Numbered from the stretch's first letter, positions 14,802 through 21,994 are shown. The stretch is 30,290 bases of DNA from SHLQ01 sp964562985 (GCA_964562985.1 CAZLWE010000041.1:1-30290); one strand, 5' to 3'. A program made the numbers and translations. Notes: generated by a model not told the origin, from the letters alone.

Positions 14802-15877
14802 TAGGACATGCCCACTCGATTGATGTGGCCCATCTTTCGCCCCGGCTTCGTTTCGGCTTTGCCGTAGGCGTGGAGGGCAACGGCTGGGTCGGTAGCTAGC
14901 TCACCGAGCTGCTCGATCTCGTCGCCGATCAAGTTTTCCATCACTACATCTGCATAGCGCGATCCGTCGCCAAGCGGCCAGCCCGTGATGGCACGAATGT
15001 GCTGCTCGAACTGATCGACCGTGCAACCGTCTTGGGTCCAGTGTCCGGAGTTATGTACCCGGGGTGCGATCTCGTTTACGAGTAGTACATCGCCATCGAC
15101 GAAGAACTCGACGCCGAGCACGCCCACGTAGTCGAGGGCTTCGAGGATCTTCGCAGAGGCTTCGACGGCGGAGTCGACGATGGCTGGGTCGACTCCAGCG
15201 GGGATCGTCGTCGTGCGCAAAATGCCATCGACGTGCACGTTGCGGCCGGGATCGTAGGCCTGCACCGAGCCGTCGAGGCCCCGGGCGGCGATCACCGAGA
15301 TTTCGAGATCGAATTCGACGAAGCCTTCCAATACGGCCGGTGCGCCAGCGATGGATTTCATTGCGGCCGAGAGCGTTGCATCGTCGTTTTCTGTCAAACG
15401 CACTTGGCCCTTGCCGTCGTAGCCGAAGCGGCGTGTTTTGAGGATCGATGGTGTGCCCATATCTTCGACCGCAATTTGCAGGTCGGTGAGTGAGTCGACT
15501 TCGGCAAAGTTCGCGACGGTCAAGCCAACCTCCTGGAGGAACTCTTTTTCGACCAATCGGTCCTGGCTGGTGCCGAGGGCATTGCGACCCGGCCGGATCG
15601 GTGCGAGCGACTCGAGCAGGTCGAGCGCGGAGGTGGGTACGTTCTCGAACTCATAGGTGAGGACGTCGGCCGACTCGCCGAAGGCACGTAACGCTTCGGG
15701 GTCGTCGTAGCTCGCTGTGGTTACCCGATGCGCGACGTGGCCAGCAGGGGGCTCAACTCCAGGCTCGTAGATGTGGGTGACGAACCCGAGTCGAGATGCG
15801 GCGACCGACAGCATGCGGCCCAGTTGGCCACCTCCCAAGATGCCGATTGTGGAACCGGCTGCGAGCGGTTCAGTCAT
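14801..15877 (-). CDS. purK: N5-carboxyaminoimidazole ribonucleotide synthase
   Basis: ATP-grasp enzyme converting AIR, bicarbonate and ATP to N5-CAIR in de novo purine synthesis. I place the start at the ATG at 15877 (MTEPLAAGSTIGILGGGQLG), giving 358 residues, the usual size; the open frame upstream lies inside purE. Recognisable blocks are GILGGGQLGRMLSVAASRLG, LTYEFENVP, LKTRRFGYDGKGQ, VEFDLEISVIAAR and the metal/ATP block VNEIAPRVHNSGHWTQDGC. The start overlaps the purE stop region by 8 nt and its stop overlaps the LOG start, so all three genes form a compact coupled operon. The product feeds the adjacent PurE mutase. Confidence 0.96.
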   Translation of the reverse strand: MTEPLAAGSTIGILGGGQLGRMLSVAASRLGFVTHIYEPGVEPPAGHVAHRVTTASYDDPEALRAFGESADVLTYEFENVPTSALDLLESLAPIRPGRNALGTSQDRLVEKEFLQEVGLTVANFAEVDSLTDLQIAVEDMGTPSILKTRRFGYDGKGQVRLTENDDATLSAAMKSIAGAPAVLEGFVEFDLEISVIAARGLDGSVQAYDPGRNVHVDGILRTTTIPAGVDPAIVDSAVEASAKILEALDYVGVLGVEFFVDGDVLLVNEIAPRVHNSGHWTQDGCTVDQFEQHIRAITGWPLGDGSRYADVVMENLIGDEIEQLGELATDPAVALHAYGKAETKPGRKMGHINRVGMS

Positions 15878-16358
15878 CGATGGGTACTTCAGGGATCGAC
15901 GCCGACAGCGCCGCGCGCCACGCATCGAGTCGCTCGCCAACTGCGGGGTCGGCGGTGGCCACGATTGCCGCCGCCATCAGCGCGGCGTTGGGTGCACCAG
16001 CGGATCCGACCGCCATGGTGGCGACCGGATAGCCCTTGGGCATTTGCACGATCGAATAGAGACTGTCGACGCCCGAAAGCGCCTTGGTTTGCACCGGAAC
16101 ACCGATCACGGGGACACGGGTCTTCGACGCCATCATGCCGGGCAGATGTGCCGCGCCGCCGGCGCCTGCGATGATCGCTTTGAGACCGCGGTCGACGGCC
16201 GTCGATCCGTACTCCCACAGCCGGTCGGGGGTGCGATGCGCGGACACGATCTTGGGTTCGTAGGCCAGGCCAAGTTCATCGAGGATCTCCGCGGCGCCCT
16301 TCATGGTCGGCCAGTCGGACTGGCTCCCCATGATGATCCCGATCTGTATGTCAGCCAT
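15870..16358 (-). CDS. purE: N5-carboxyaminoimidazole ribonucleotide mutase
   Basis: Class I PurE, 162 residues, converting N5-CAIR to CAIR. Start ATG at 16358 follows GGAGAGG closely; the longer open frame upstream (to 16829) is antisense to recF and rejected. Active-site blocks are visible: IGIIMGSQSDWPTM at 6-19, VSAHRTPDRL (38-47), IAGAGGAAHLPGMMAS (63-78) and PVIGVPV. The presence of PurK next door confirms the two-step PurK/PurE route, not a class II PurE. First gene of the purE-purK-LOG operon. Its upstream gap is filled with palindromic repeats. Confidence 0.96.
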   Translation of the reverse strand: MADIQIGIIMGSQSDWPTMKGAAEILDELGLAYEPKIVSAHRTPDRLWEYGSTAVDRGLKAIIAGAGGAAHLPGMMASKTRVPVIGVPVQTKALSGVDSLYSIVQMPKGYPVATMAVGSAGAPNAALMAAAIVATADPAVGERLDAWRAALSASIPEVPIDD

Positions 16359-16401
16359 GACCTCTCCGAACTGTCGAAGCGATGATTCTAGTGAGAGGGT
16401 C

Positions 16402-16413
16402 GGGGTCTGACCC
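16402..16413 (+). repeat. Second copy of the GGGGTCTGACCC half-element
   Basis: GGGGTCTGACCC here matches the left arm of the REP-like element at 1124-1135. The inverted partner arm present there is absent, so this is an isolated, self-complementary half-copy (GGGTCTGACCC is nearly palindromic). It lies 44 bp upstream of purE. Confidence 0.5.
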
Positions 16414-16453
16414 ATCCGAGAATGGTGGCAAATGGCGGTTGCTGCCGGGTACC

Positions 16454-16498
16454 AAATCCGCAGAGCACACCGAGCCGGAGGCGAATGTGTGATTGCGG
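16454..16498. repeat. Structured repeat with AAATCCGCAGAGC head, copy B
   Basis: Head AAATCCGCAGAGC (16454-16466) is identical to 11022-11034. Stems are CCGCA (16458-16462)/TGCGG (16494-16498), CACAC (16466-16470)/GTGTG (16487-16491) and GCC-GGA-GGC at the tip. It lies between divergent purE and recF. Stem sequence differs from copy A while hairpin-forming ability is kept. Confidence 0.5.
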
Positions 16499-16508
16499 CG
16501 AATGGTTG

Positions 16509-16567
16509 GGCGTGAACCCGTGCCGCCAAAATCGCGGCGGAGCCGTTGGCGGCTAAGGCTTCACGCC
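16509..16567 (-). repeat. Dispersed hairpin element, copy 2
   Basis: Read on the minus strand, the outer stem is GGCGTGAA/TTCACGCC, followed by the same G:G mismatch and CC/GG as in copy 1, the middle stem GCCGCC/GGCGGC and the inner CGGC-TCC-GCCG. The core is nearly identical to 3670-3726, but the outer stem is AGCTAAA/TTTAGCT there, so both arms changed together. It lies just upstream of recF. Confidence 0.7.
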
Positions 16568-16571
16568 AGTG

Positions 16572-16588
16572 CTCGGCCGGAGGCCGAG
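16572..16588. repeat. Perfect hairpin just upstream of recF
   Basis: CTCGGCC (16572-16578) and GGCCGAG (16582-16588) with a GGA loop, ending 14 nt before the recF start codon. It could limit ribosome access or end transcripts arriving from upstream. It closes a 244-bp gap (16359-16602) that consists mostly of palindromic repeats. Confidence 0.45.
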
Positions 16589-16602
16589 GTACGGTAAGCG
16601 GG

Positions 16603-17706
16603 GTGAACGAGACGACCTCTGCTTTGGTGCTTGAACGGCTTTGGTTGACCGATTTTCGTTCGCATCGCAGCCTCGAACTCGACTTCGATGAAGGGGTCAC
16701 CGCGCTTGTCGGACCGAACGGCTCGGGCAAGACCAACATTGTCGAGGCGATCGCTTGGCTGACCTCGATGCGGTCGTTTCGAGGCGCGCCGAACGAGGCC
16801 CTGATCCACCGAGATAGCGAGGTGGCCATCGCGCGGGCACAGTTGCGGAGTGATCAACGGGAGCTGCTGCTCGAGGCTGAACTCCCGCGCAGCGGGCGAG
16901 TCCGGGTGCAGATGAACAAACAACGGATGCAACGCAAAGACCTGCTCGGCGTCATGTCGGTGACCGTCTTTGCGCCCGATGACCTGGAATTGATCAAGGG
17001 TTCGCCCGGCGAGCGACGCAGCTATCTCGATGATGTAGTCGTGAGCCTTCATCCCCGGAACGAATCTGTGCGGGCGAAGGTCGACAAGGTGCTCAAGCAA
17101 CGCAACGCGTTGTTGAAGGGAGTGCACGGTCGGCTCGATAACGACGCGGCGTTCACACTCGACGTGTGGGATTCGAAACTCGCTGAGGTGGGCGACCAAC
17201 TCGGGGCACTGCGGGCGAGTGCGATCGAGCGGCTATCACCACTCGTCACTCAGGCACTCCAGGCCGTCGCCGGTGGTCAACACGAGGTCAGCCTTCGTTA
17301 CGTGGCACCGTGGTTCCAGACGGGCTTGGTCGGCGCGTTGACCGAGGTGCGCAACGATGACGTCCGACGAGGGATCACCACCGTCGGGCCCCACCGCGAC
17401 GAGATCGAAGTACTCCTCAACGGCATGCCCGCTCGGACCCATGCATCCCAAGGCGAACAGCGTTCGCTCGCCCTCTCATTACGTCTTGCGGGCCACGAAC
17501 TCGTCCGGGCAACAACCGGGGTCGCACCGCTGCTCGTGCTCGACGATGTGTTCTCCGAGCTCGACGACAGTCGGTCGACCGCGCTCATCGAAGCATTGCC
17601 CGCTGGCCAAACGTTGGTGACTTCGGCGATCGATCTTCCACCAGGAGCGCTCGCCGATCGTGTGCTTCGCCTGGACGCATCGGGGTTGATCAATGTCAGG
17701 GTTTGA
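16603..17706 (+). CDS. recF: DNA replication and repair protein RecF
   Basis: SMC-like ATPase that recognises gapped DNA and helps RecOR load RecA, 367 residues. The N-terminal WLTDFRSHRSLELDFDEGV precedes Walker A GPNGSGKTN. The middle has VTVFAPDDLELIKGSPGERR. The C-terminus contains the ABC signature SQGEQRSLALSLRLA and Walker B LLVLDDVFSELD. I choose GTG at 16603 because it gives the usual short N-terminus; the frame extends to an ATG at 16546, but that would begin inside the hairpin element. The ribosome site is weak. It overlaps dciA by 14 nt. recF normally follows dnaN, but here purE and repeats lie upstream. Confidence 0.95.
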   Translation: MNETTSALVLERLWLTDFRSHRSLELDFDEGVTALVGPNGSGKTNIVEAIAWLTSMRSFRGAPNEALIHRDSEVAIARAQLRSDQRELLLEAELPRSGRVRVQMNKQRMQRKDLLGVMSVTVFAPDDLELIKGSPGERRSYLDDVVVSLHPRNESVRAKVDKVLKQRNALLKGVHGRLDNDAAFTLDVWDSKLAEVGDQLGALRASAIERLSPLVTQALQAVAGGQHEVSLRYVAPWFQTGLVGALTEVRNDDVRRGITTVGPHRDEIEVLLNGMPARTHASQGEQRSLALSLRLAGHELVRATTGVAPLLVLDDVFSELDDSRSTALIEALPAGQTLVTSAIDLPPGALADRVLRLDASGLINVRV

Positions 17707-18049
17707 TGAGTCTGGCCGTCCGCGCCGCTCCCGCTACGAGAAGCGCTTCTGGGATGGCCCACAGCAGGTCGGCTTTGGTGTCGACCGAGTGATGAAACAT
17801 CTCGACGCGCCGAATCCGTCGATCGTCGAAGCGGTGTTCTCCCGATGGCCGGAGCTGGTTGGCGAGGTGATTGCCGACAACGTGCGCCCAGCGCGCATAA
17901 CCGACGGCGAACTCATCCTCGAAACCGACTCGCCCGCATGGGTATCGGAAATGCGATGGATGAGTGAAGAGATCCTCAATCAAGTCCGCACCAAGCTCGA
18001 GACCGAGGAGATCACGTCGGTTTCGGTCGTTCTCGCCAAGGCTCGCTAG
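17693..18049 (+). CDS. dciA: DUF721/DciA family protein, probable replicative helicase loader
   Basis: 118 residues, typical of actinobacterial DUF721 proteins encoded after recF. Recognisable segments are VDRVMKHLDAPNPSIVEAVF, WPELVGEVIADNVRPARI and LILETDSPAWVSEMRWM. DciA-type proteins bind DnaB and help load the replicative helicase in bacteria lacking DnaC/DnaI. The ATG at 17693 lies inside recF (14-nt overlap), so it is translationally coupled. In most actinobacteria gyrB follows directly; here the next 6.6 kb are accessory genes, mostly on other transcription units. Confidence 0.88.
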   Translation: MSGFDESGRPRRSRYEKRFWDGPQQVGFGVDRVMKHLDAPNPSIVEAVFSRWPELVGEVIADNVRPARITDGELILETDSPAWVSEMRWMSEEILNQVRTKLETEEITSVSVVLAKAR

Positions 18050-18051
18050 CG

Positions 18052-18086
18052 GGCAAGCCTTTCGATTCCTTCTAGGCGTGCTTGCC
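18052..18086. terminator. Weak inverted repeat between convergent dciA and AhpD-like genes
   Basis: GGCAAGC (18052-18058) and GCTTGCC (18080-18086) form a 7-bp stem around a 21-nt T-rich loop. The right arm lies in the last codons of the convergent AhpD-like gene. Position suits a shared terminator; the structure is modest. Confidence 0.35.
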
Positions 18087-18659
18087 GACTTCCCAGCCGA
18101 CGTCGCCGAGGGCGTGGTTAGCGAAGGCTGCATGGTCGGCTTCGAGGGTGGTTGCCATCGTGTCGTTCCAGCGGTTGAGGAAGCCGAACATGGCAATGAC
18201 CGCGACGATCGCTGACGCCTGGTCATCATCCCAGTGCGATTTGAGTTGAGCGAAGTCGTCGTCGGTTACAGCGTTTGGAACCTGGCCGCCCTTGAAGGCC
18301 ACTCGCAGCACGGATCGTTCCGCTTCGGAGAACAGGTCGCTCGTCTCGTACTCCCACACCGCGCGCAGCTTCTCCTCGGACGCGCCTTGTTTCTCGGCAC
18401 CATGACCGGCGTGGGCCTGGCAGTATCGACAGCCGCCCGCCGCGCTCGTGGTCAGCGCGATGAGTTGCTTGAGTTCGCCCGGAATCAGGTCGTTGCCCAT
18501 TACCGCTTTCGCCATTCCTTGGAACGCCTGAAAGAGTCCAGGCACGCGGGCCATGTTGTAGATCGAACTCGGGACAAATCCCATGGCCTTGTCGAAGAAC
18601 GCCAGGTGATCTTCGAACTCGGCGAGGTCTTCACGTGTGAGTGGTTCGATGCGTGCCAT
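18072..18659 (-). CDS. AhpD/carboxymuconolactone decarboxylase-like peroxidase-family protein
   Basis: 195 residues of the CMD/AhpD all-helical superfamily. The redox motif CRYCQAHAGH gives Cys77 and Cys80 with His83/His86, preceded by GELKQLIALTTSAAGG with Glu62, the arrangement of the AhpD proton relay. Such proteins act as thiol peroxidases or as partners reducing AhpC. Start ATG at 18659 (MARIEPLTRE), with AAGGAA about 10 nt upstream. No ahpC is nearby. Convergent with dciA; 100 bp downstream of yigZ on the same strand, that gap holding nothing recognisable. Confidence 0.88.
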   Translation of the reverse strand: MARIEPLTREDLAEFEDHLAFFDKAMGFVPSSIYNMARVPGLFQAFQGMAKAVMGNDLIPGELKQLIALTTSAAGGCRYCQAHAGHGAEKQGASEEKLRAVWEYETSDLFSEAERSVLRVAFKGGQVPNAVTDDDFAQLKSHWDDDQASAIVAVIAMFGFLNRWNDTMATTLEADHAAFANHALGDVGWEVGKHA

Positions 18660-18759
18660 GGCGTGGTTCCTTCATTGGTTGTCTGCGGCTGATCATTGCA
18701 CGCCCGATGTTGATGGCGTCGGTGTGCGGCCCGAGTTCAGTCAAAGTTCCCCGGGGTAT

Positions 18760-19371
18760 TCACTGAGGGGTCGGCTCGCCGTAGCTCAACGTTGCTCGAC
18801 CCGCGGTCGCGTCGGCAAGGGCCGCTTCGATTTGATGCAGGGAATCGGCAGGCACCTCTACCAGGCGGGTCACGTTCGCGCCATAGCCGACGTCGACATC
18901 GGTTGCACCGGCGGCTGCGAGCGCCCGCACGACCGCGTCGGTATCCCCATGTTCGTGAAGGACCGTCGCCGCCATCTTCGCAACCCACGGGACAACCTTC
19001 GCCCGATCGAGCGCTTCGCCCGCCGCTCGCCCATAGGCGCGAACCAGTCCGCCAACGCCCAACTTCGTGCCGCCCCAATACCGGGTCACGATCACTGCGG
19101 TGTCGACCAGTTCGCGCCCGACGAGTTGGGAGAGAATGGGCTTTCCCGCAGAACCGCTGGGTTCGCCGTCATCGCTAGCTCGATCGATTGTCGGTGACGC
19201 GAGCCTCCAGGCCCAACAGTGATGACCGGCATCAGGCATCTCCGCTCGAATGTCCGCGAGGGCCGCCTTAGCGACCGACTCATCAGCCATGGGTACGACG
19301 GTCGCGATGAAGCGCGAACCCTTCGACGGCTCGGGCTCGAACCGGATTCGCTCGATCACCGTGATTGCCAT
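18760..19371 (-). CDS. yigZ: YigZ/IMPACT family protein (UPF0029)
   Basis: About 203 residues. The IMPACT N-terminal domain is clear from SKGSRFIATVVP, HHCWAWRL, DDGEPSGSAGKPIL and VTRYWGGTKLGVGGLVRAYG. A ferredoxin-like C-terminal domain (EF-G domain-like, DUF1949 type) follows. Bacterial function is not settled; eukaryotic IMPACT regulates Gcn2. I place the start at the ATG at 19371, 7 nt after AAAGG; a GTG two codons earlier is too close to that site. An inverted repeat GTTGAC/GTCAAC lies 54 bp upstream and may be its operator. Confidence 0.9.
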   Translation of the reverse strand: MAITVIERIRFEPEPSKGSRFIATVVPMADESVAKAALADIRAEMPDAGHHCWAWRLASPTIDRASDDGEPSGSAGKPILSQLVGRELVDTAVIVTRYWGGTKLGVGGLVRAYGRAAGEALDRAKVVPWVAKMAATVLHEHGDTDAVVRALAAAGATDVDVGYGANVTRLVEVPADSLHQIEAALADATAGRATLSYGEPTPQ

Positions 19372-19424
19372 TCGCACACCTTTGGGGTCGGACCGACAGT
19401 ATCGATAGCAGCGCTTGTCGAAAA

Positions 19425-19443
19425 GTTGACCTTCTGTGTCAAC
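19425..19443. promoter_or_regulatory. GTTGAC-N7-GTCAAC inverted repeat (candidate operator)
   Basis: Perfect 6-bp arms GTTGAC (19425-19430) and GTCAAC (19438-19443) around 7 nt, in the divergent space between yigZ and the sigma-like remnant. On the minus strand the right arm overlaps TTGACA, a possible -35. The geometry suits a dimeric helix-turn-helix regulator; no regulator gene is adjacent. Confidence 0.35.
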
Positions 19444-19446
19444 GTT

Positions 19447-19611
19447 ATGGGTATGGACGGGCGTCTAGTTGGTGTGGAAGCACCGGTGGTTCGACAATCG
19501 GGAGGGCGCAGCCAAGGCTCGAAACCCGCGCCCGTCGTGCACTTCAGCTCGAACATCGAAACGGTGTAGCGCAACGATCTCAACCGTCTCGTTGGGCTCG
19601 CCGAGTGGATC
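19447..19611 (+). pseudogene. N-terminal part of an ECF-sigma-like reading frame, interrupted by an amber codon
   Basis: From ATG at 19447 (or 19453) an open frame of about 40 codons stops at TAG 19567-19569. It continues in the same frame as RNDLNRLVGLAEWIVGSR and then MVAEEIVHDSFARIVAA. That resembles sigma-70 region 2 of ECF factors, where the usual pattern is ...LYR..Y..LVRLA...GSR..AEE.VQDAF.R. The amber falls exactly where ECF proteins usually have Tyr, one base from TAT or TAC. I infer a nonsense mutation (or an assembly error) in an intact reading frame. The earlier segment (VEAPVVRQSGGRSQGSK) is not recognised. Confidence 0.5.
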
Positions 19612-20502
19612 GTGGGCTCGCGTATGGTCGCCGAAGAAATCGTTCACGACAGCTTTGCGCGCATCGTGGCAGCGGCGCTTCCGGCCTACGTGTATGTGCA
19701 GAAGGATGTCGTGGCGCAATCGTTGGCCCACATCGTGACTCTCCCTCCGGAGATTGTCGAGGACGAGGACTTTCGAGTCGAGCGTGACTTCGACAGGGGA
19801 GTGTTCGAGCAGCTCGACCTCGTGGAGATCACGTTCGTCATTCCGAACACGCGAACGCCGCTCGTCGAGATTACCGACCAACAGTTTCTTCTTGAGCGCT
19901 CCGGCTTCGACAATCGGGGTCGGGAGGTCGTCGTTCGGAATCGAGGTGCTGGGTTTAGCAACGAGTTCTGGTCGGTTGAGCGCGACGAAGAACGGCGGGC
20001 GATCACCGTCAGCGTGCGGCGCGAGGGCGCGGTTCCGGGGATGAACACGGCGCTGTTCATCGCTTCGCTGTTGATCTTGGTCGCGACCTCCACATGGATA
20101 CCAAAAGTGGTGTCCAAAGCCGATGTTGCATCAGACGCGATACCCGGACGGCGAATGGGCGCATGGTTCGTGATCGCCGCCAGCGCGGCAATAGGCGTGC
20201 ACCTTCTCGCTGGGCTGATCGGGTTGGAGGCCGATGTAGGCGACCGTGCAAGCAGAGGGGGAGCAACCCACTTTGACATCTACACCTTTCAGGCAGCGCC
20301 GACACCGCAGAGCCTCGACGACCTCTCACCTTGGTTCTTGCTAAATGTCTTCACGTTCATGCCGCTCTTCGGCCTTGCAACGCTCGGAGTCCGCCGCCTG
20401 ACCCGCTCGCGAAGAATCACGCAGGCGATGCTCTCGGCCGGCGTGACGGCGCTTCTCTGGGGCCAACTCATCTGGGACTGGCTCAACTGGCTTGCGGACT
20501 AA
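19612..20502 (+). CDS. Membrane protein of unknown function, 3' continuation of the sigma-like frame
   Basis: 296 codons from GTG at 19612, the first start after the upstream amber; ATG at 19624 is an alternative, and neither has a good ribosome site, supporting the idea that the true start lies upstream. Residues 1-18 are the rest of the sigma-region-2-like motif (VGSRMVAEEIVHDSFARI). About 120 hydrophilic residues follow (VEDEDFRVERDFDRG, LVEITFVIPNTRTPLVEI). About four membrane helices come next: NTALFIASLLILVATSTW near 145, AWFVIAASAAIGVHLLAGLIG, PWFLLNVFTFMPLFGLATLG and a final helix ending LIWDWLNWLAD. No sigma region 4 is seen. GC-rich third positions support real coding. Function unknown. 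Confidence 0.6.
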   Translation: MGSRMVAEEIVHDSFARIVAAALPAYVYVQKDVVAQSLAHIVTLPPEIVEDEDFRVERDFDRGVFEQLDLVEITFVIPNTRTPLVEITDQQFLLERSGFDNRGREVVVRNRGAGFSNEFWSVERDEERRAITVSVRREGAVPGMNTALFIASLLILVATSTWIPKVVSKADVASDAIPGRRMGAWFVIAASAAIGVHLLAGLIGLEADVGDRASRGGATHFDIYTFQAAPTPQSLDDLSPWFLLNVFTFMPLFGLATLGVRRLTRSRRITQAMLSAGVTALLWGQLIWDWLNWLAD

Positions 20503-20543
20503 AGAGAAGACTCGTTTACTGACCCCGAAGCTAGCTTGACCCC

Positions 20544-21200
20544 ATGAAACCCGAGTACTGGATCGACGGTTGGCAGCAGGGACGACGAGGCTTCGACCAA
20601 TCCGACCCACATCGCTGGCTAGTTGAACATTGGTCGGCGCTCGGGGTAGCGGCAGACGCCACGGTCCTTGTGCCCTTGTGCGGCAAATCGGTCGACATGG
20701 TCTGGTTGGCCGAACAGGGTCACTCGATCATCGGCGTGGAACTCAGCGAGATCGCCGTCCACGAGTTCTTTGAAATGCTCGGGCTCACGCCTGATGTCTC
20801 GCAAGTCGGTCCGCTCTCGCTCTATCGGGCTGGCCCGTACGAGCTCTGGCGCGGCGATCTCTTTGAACTCCCAGCCGCCATATTCGACCGGGTCGACGCG
20901 GTATACGACCGGGCCAGCATCGTGGCACTTCCACCCGATATTCGCCGACGATACGCGGAGGTCCTGACCACCCAGATTCGGCCCGAGGCGCCGTGGTATC
21001 TGGTGTCGTTCACGTACGATCAAAACGAGATGGACGGCCCACCGCACTCGGTTCCACCCGCCGAAATCGACGTGCTATTCGGCGAAGAGTTCGAGATCGA
21101 GACGCTGGTCGACGAGTCGGTGATCGATCGAGCCGGCCACTTTCAAGAACGAGGCCTCACAGCCATGCGTGAGACGTTGAGCATCCTCCGGCGTCGCTGA
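20544..21200 (+). CDS. tpm: Thiopurine S-methyltransferase family protein
   Basis: SAM-dependent small-molecule methyltransferase, 218 residues, the usual bacterial TPMT length. The N-terminus MKPEYWIDGWQQGRRGFDQ is characteristic. The SAM-binding region VLVPLCGKSVDMVWLAEQGH with IIGVELSEIAVHEFF follows, then RGDLFEL, DAVYDRASIVALPP and RRRYAEVL. Bacterial TPMTs methylate chalcogen compounds (selenium, tellurium) or thiopurines; the natural substrate here is unknown. No clear Shine-Dalgarno; TAGCTT at 20532-20537 could be a -10 for a nearly leaderless transcript. Its TGA overlaps the next ATG (TGATG), coupling it to the HNH gene. Confidence 0.92.
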   Translation: MKPEYWIDGWQQGRRGFDQSDPHRWLVEHWSALGVAADATVLVPLCGKSVDMVWLAEQGHSIIGVELSEIAVHEFFEMLGLTPDVSQVGPLSLYRAGPYELWRGDLFELPAAIFDRVDAVYDRASIVALPPDIRRRYAEVLTTQIRPEAPWYLVSFTYDQNEMDGPPHSVPPAEIDVLFGEEFEIETLVDESVIDRAGHFQERGLTAMRETLSILRRR

Positions 21201-21571
21201 TGCTCAACCGCCGTCAACGCCTCGAACGCATCCTCGAACGTGACGGCGACACATGCGTGTGGTGCAGGCGTGTCGTGGGCGAGAGACTGGTCGAGGCGAC
21301 GACCGAGCACGTCATTCCGAAGGTCAAGGGTGGCCCGAGCTGGATCGAGAACGAGGTTGCTGCCTGCAAGCGCTGCAACGGCCGCCGAGGTCACCGCACG
21401 CTCGCCGACTGGGCTCGCGAGTGCGAAGGCAATGGTTGGGAGCCCGACACCGGTCGCATCGTGGCGGTACTCCATGCGCTCGACGAGAGAATTGTTGTCG
21501 AGGGCGGTCAGCGACGCGCCCGCAAGCGGATCGTCAGCGAGCTACGTCGCTTCGAATCGAAGAACTTCTGA
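21200..21571 (+). CDS. HNH endonuclease family protein
   Basis: 123 residues. A zinc-ribbon HNH fold is evident: CVWC (Cys19, Cys22), EHVIPKVKGGPSW with His37, ENEVAACKRCNGRRG with Asn51, Cys56 and Cys59. This is the compact HNH_5-like arrangement found in many free-standing bacterial proteins. Predicted to be a metal-dependent nuclease, with unknown target. A basic C-terminal tail (QRRARKRIVSELRRF) may add DNA affinity. The ATG overlaps the tpm stop by one base, so it depends on tpm translation. Unlikely to form a restriction system because TPMT is not a DNA methylase family. Confidence 0.88.
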   Translation: MLNRRQRLERILERDGDTCVWCRRVVGERLVEATTEHVIPKVKGGPSWIENEVAACKRCNGRRGHRTLADWARECEGNGWEPDTGRIVAVLHALDERIVVEGGQRRARKRIVSELRRFESKNF

Positions 21572-21598
21572 AGTTGGTCGTCCACTACGCTCGGGACC

Positions 21599-21994
21599 AT
21601 GGCGCACGCATTGCAGTTTGACCCGGATGATCTGGTGTTAGCGAAGCTGCGCGACATCTGCCTCGCGCTGCCCGGTGCCGACGAGAAGGTGTCGCACGGC
21701 CGTCCTGCGTTCTTCACCAAGAAGATCTTCGCAATCTATGGCGCGGTGACCAAGGGCGATCACCACTCGGGTCGTTACGACCAGGCGATGGTGTTTCAAC
21801 CCGATCCCGACGAGGCTGATGCGCTCGGCCAGCACGCACACACGTTTACCCCGGCCTATTGGGGACCCTACGGCTGGTTGGGGTACGACCTCAACGGATC
21901 GGACGTCGACTGGGACGAGGTCGCCGAACTCGTTGACGACTCCTTCCGCCAAACCGCCACCAAGAAGTTGATCAGCCAGCTCGAAGATGGCTAG
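21599..21994 (+). CDS. YjbR/MmcQ-like protein
   Basis: 131 residues of the YjbR/MmcQ-like family (PF04237 type). The typical opening is LRDICLALPGADEKVSHGRP, followed by AFFTKKIFAIYGAV, then HTFTPAYWGPYGWLGYDL and VDWDEVAELVDDSFRQTA. The family has a CyaY-like fold with proposed DNA binding; the biological role is unknown. Starts 27 bp after the HNH gene on the same strand, so possibly the third gene of a tpm-HNH-yjbR unit. The stop overlaps the convergent downstream gene by 4 nt. Confidence 0.85.
   Translation: MAHALQFDPDDLVLAKLRDICLALPGADEKVSHGRPAFFTKKIFAIYGAVTKGDHHSGRYDQAMVFQPDPDEADALGQHAHTFTPAYWGPYGWLGYDLNGSDVDWDEVAELVDDSFRQTATKKLISQLEDG

Noticed and set aside
16359..16829. N-terminal extension of purE through the repeat cluster into recF
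   Set aside because: The family start at MADIQIGIIMGS has a good ribosome site. The extension is non-homologous and antisense to recF.
20544..21571. Restriction-modification pair (methyltransferase plus HNH)
   Set aside because: The methyltransferase is TPMT family with no DNA-methylase catalytic motif (such as DPPY or PC), so it should not protect DNA.
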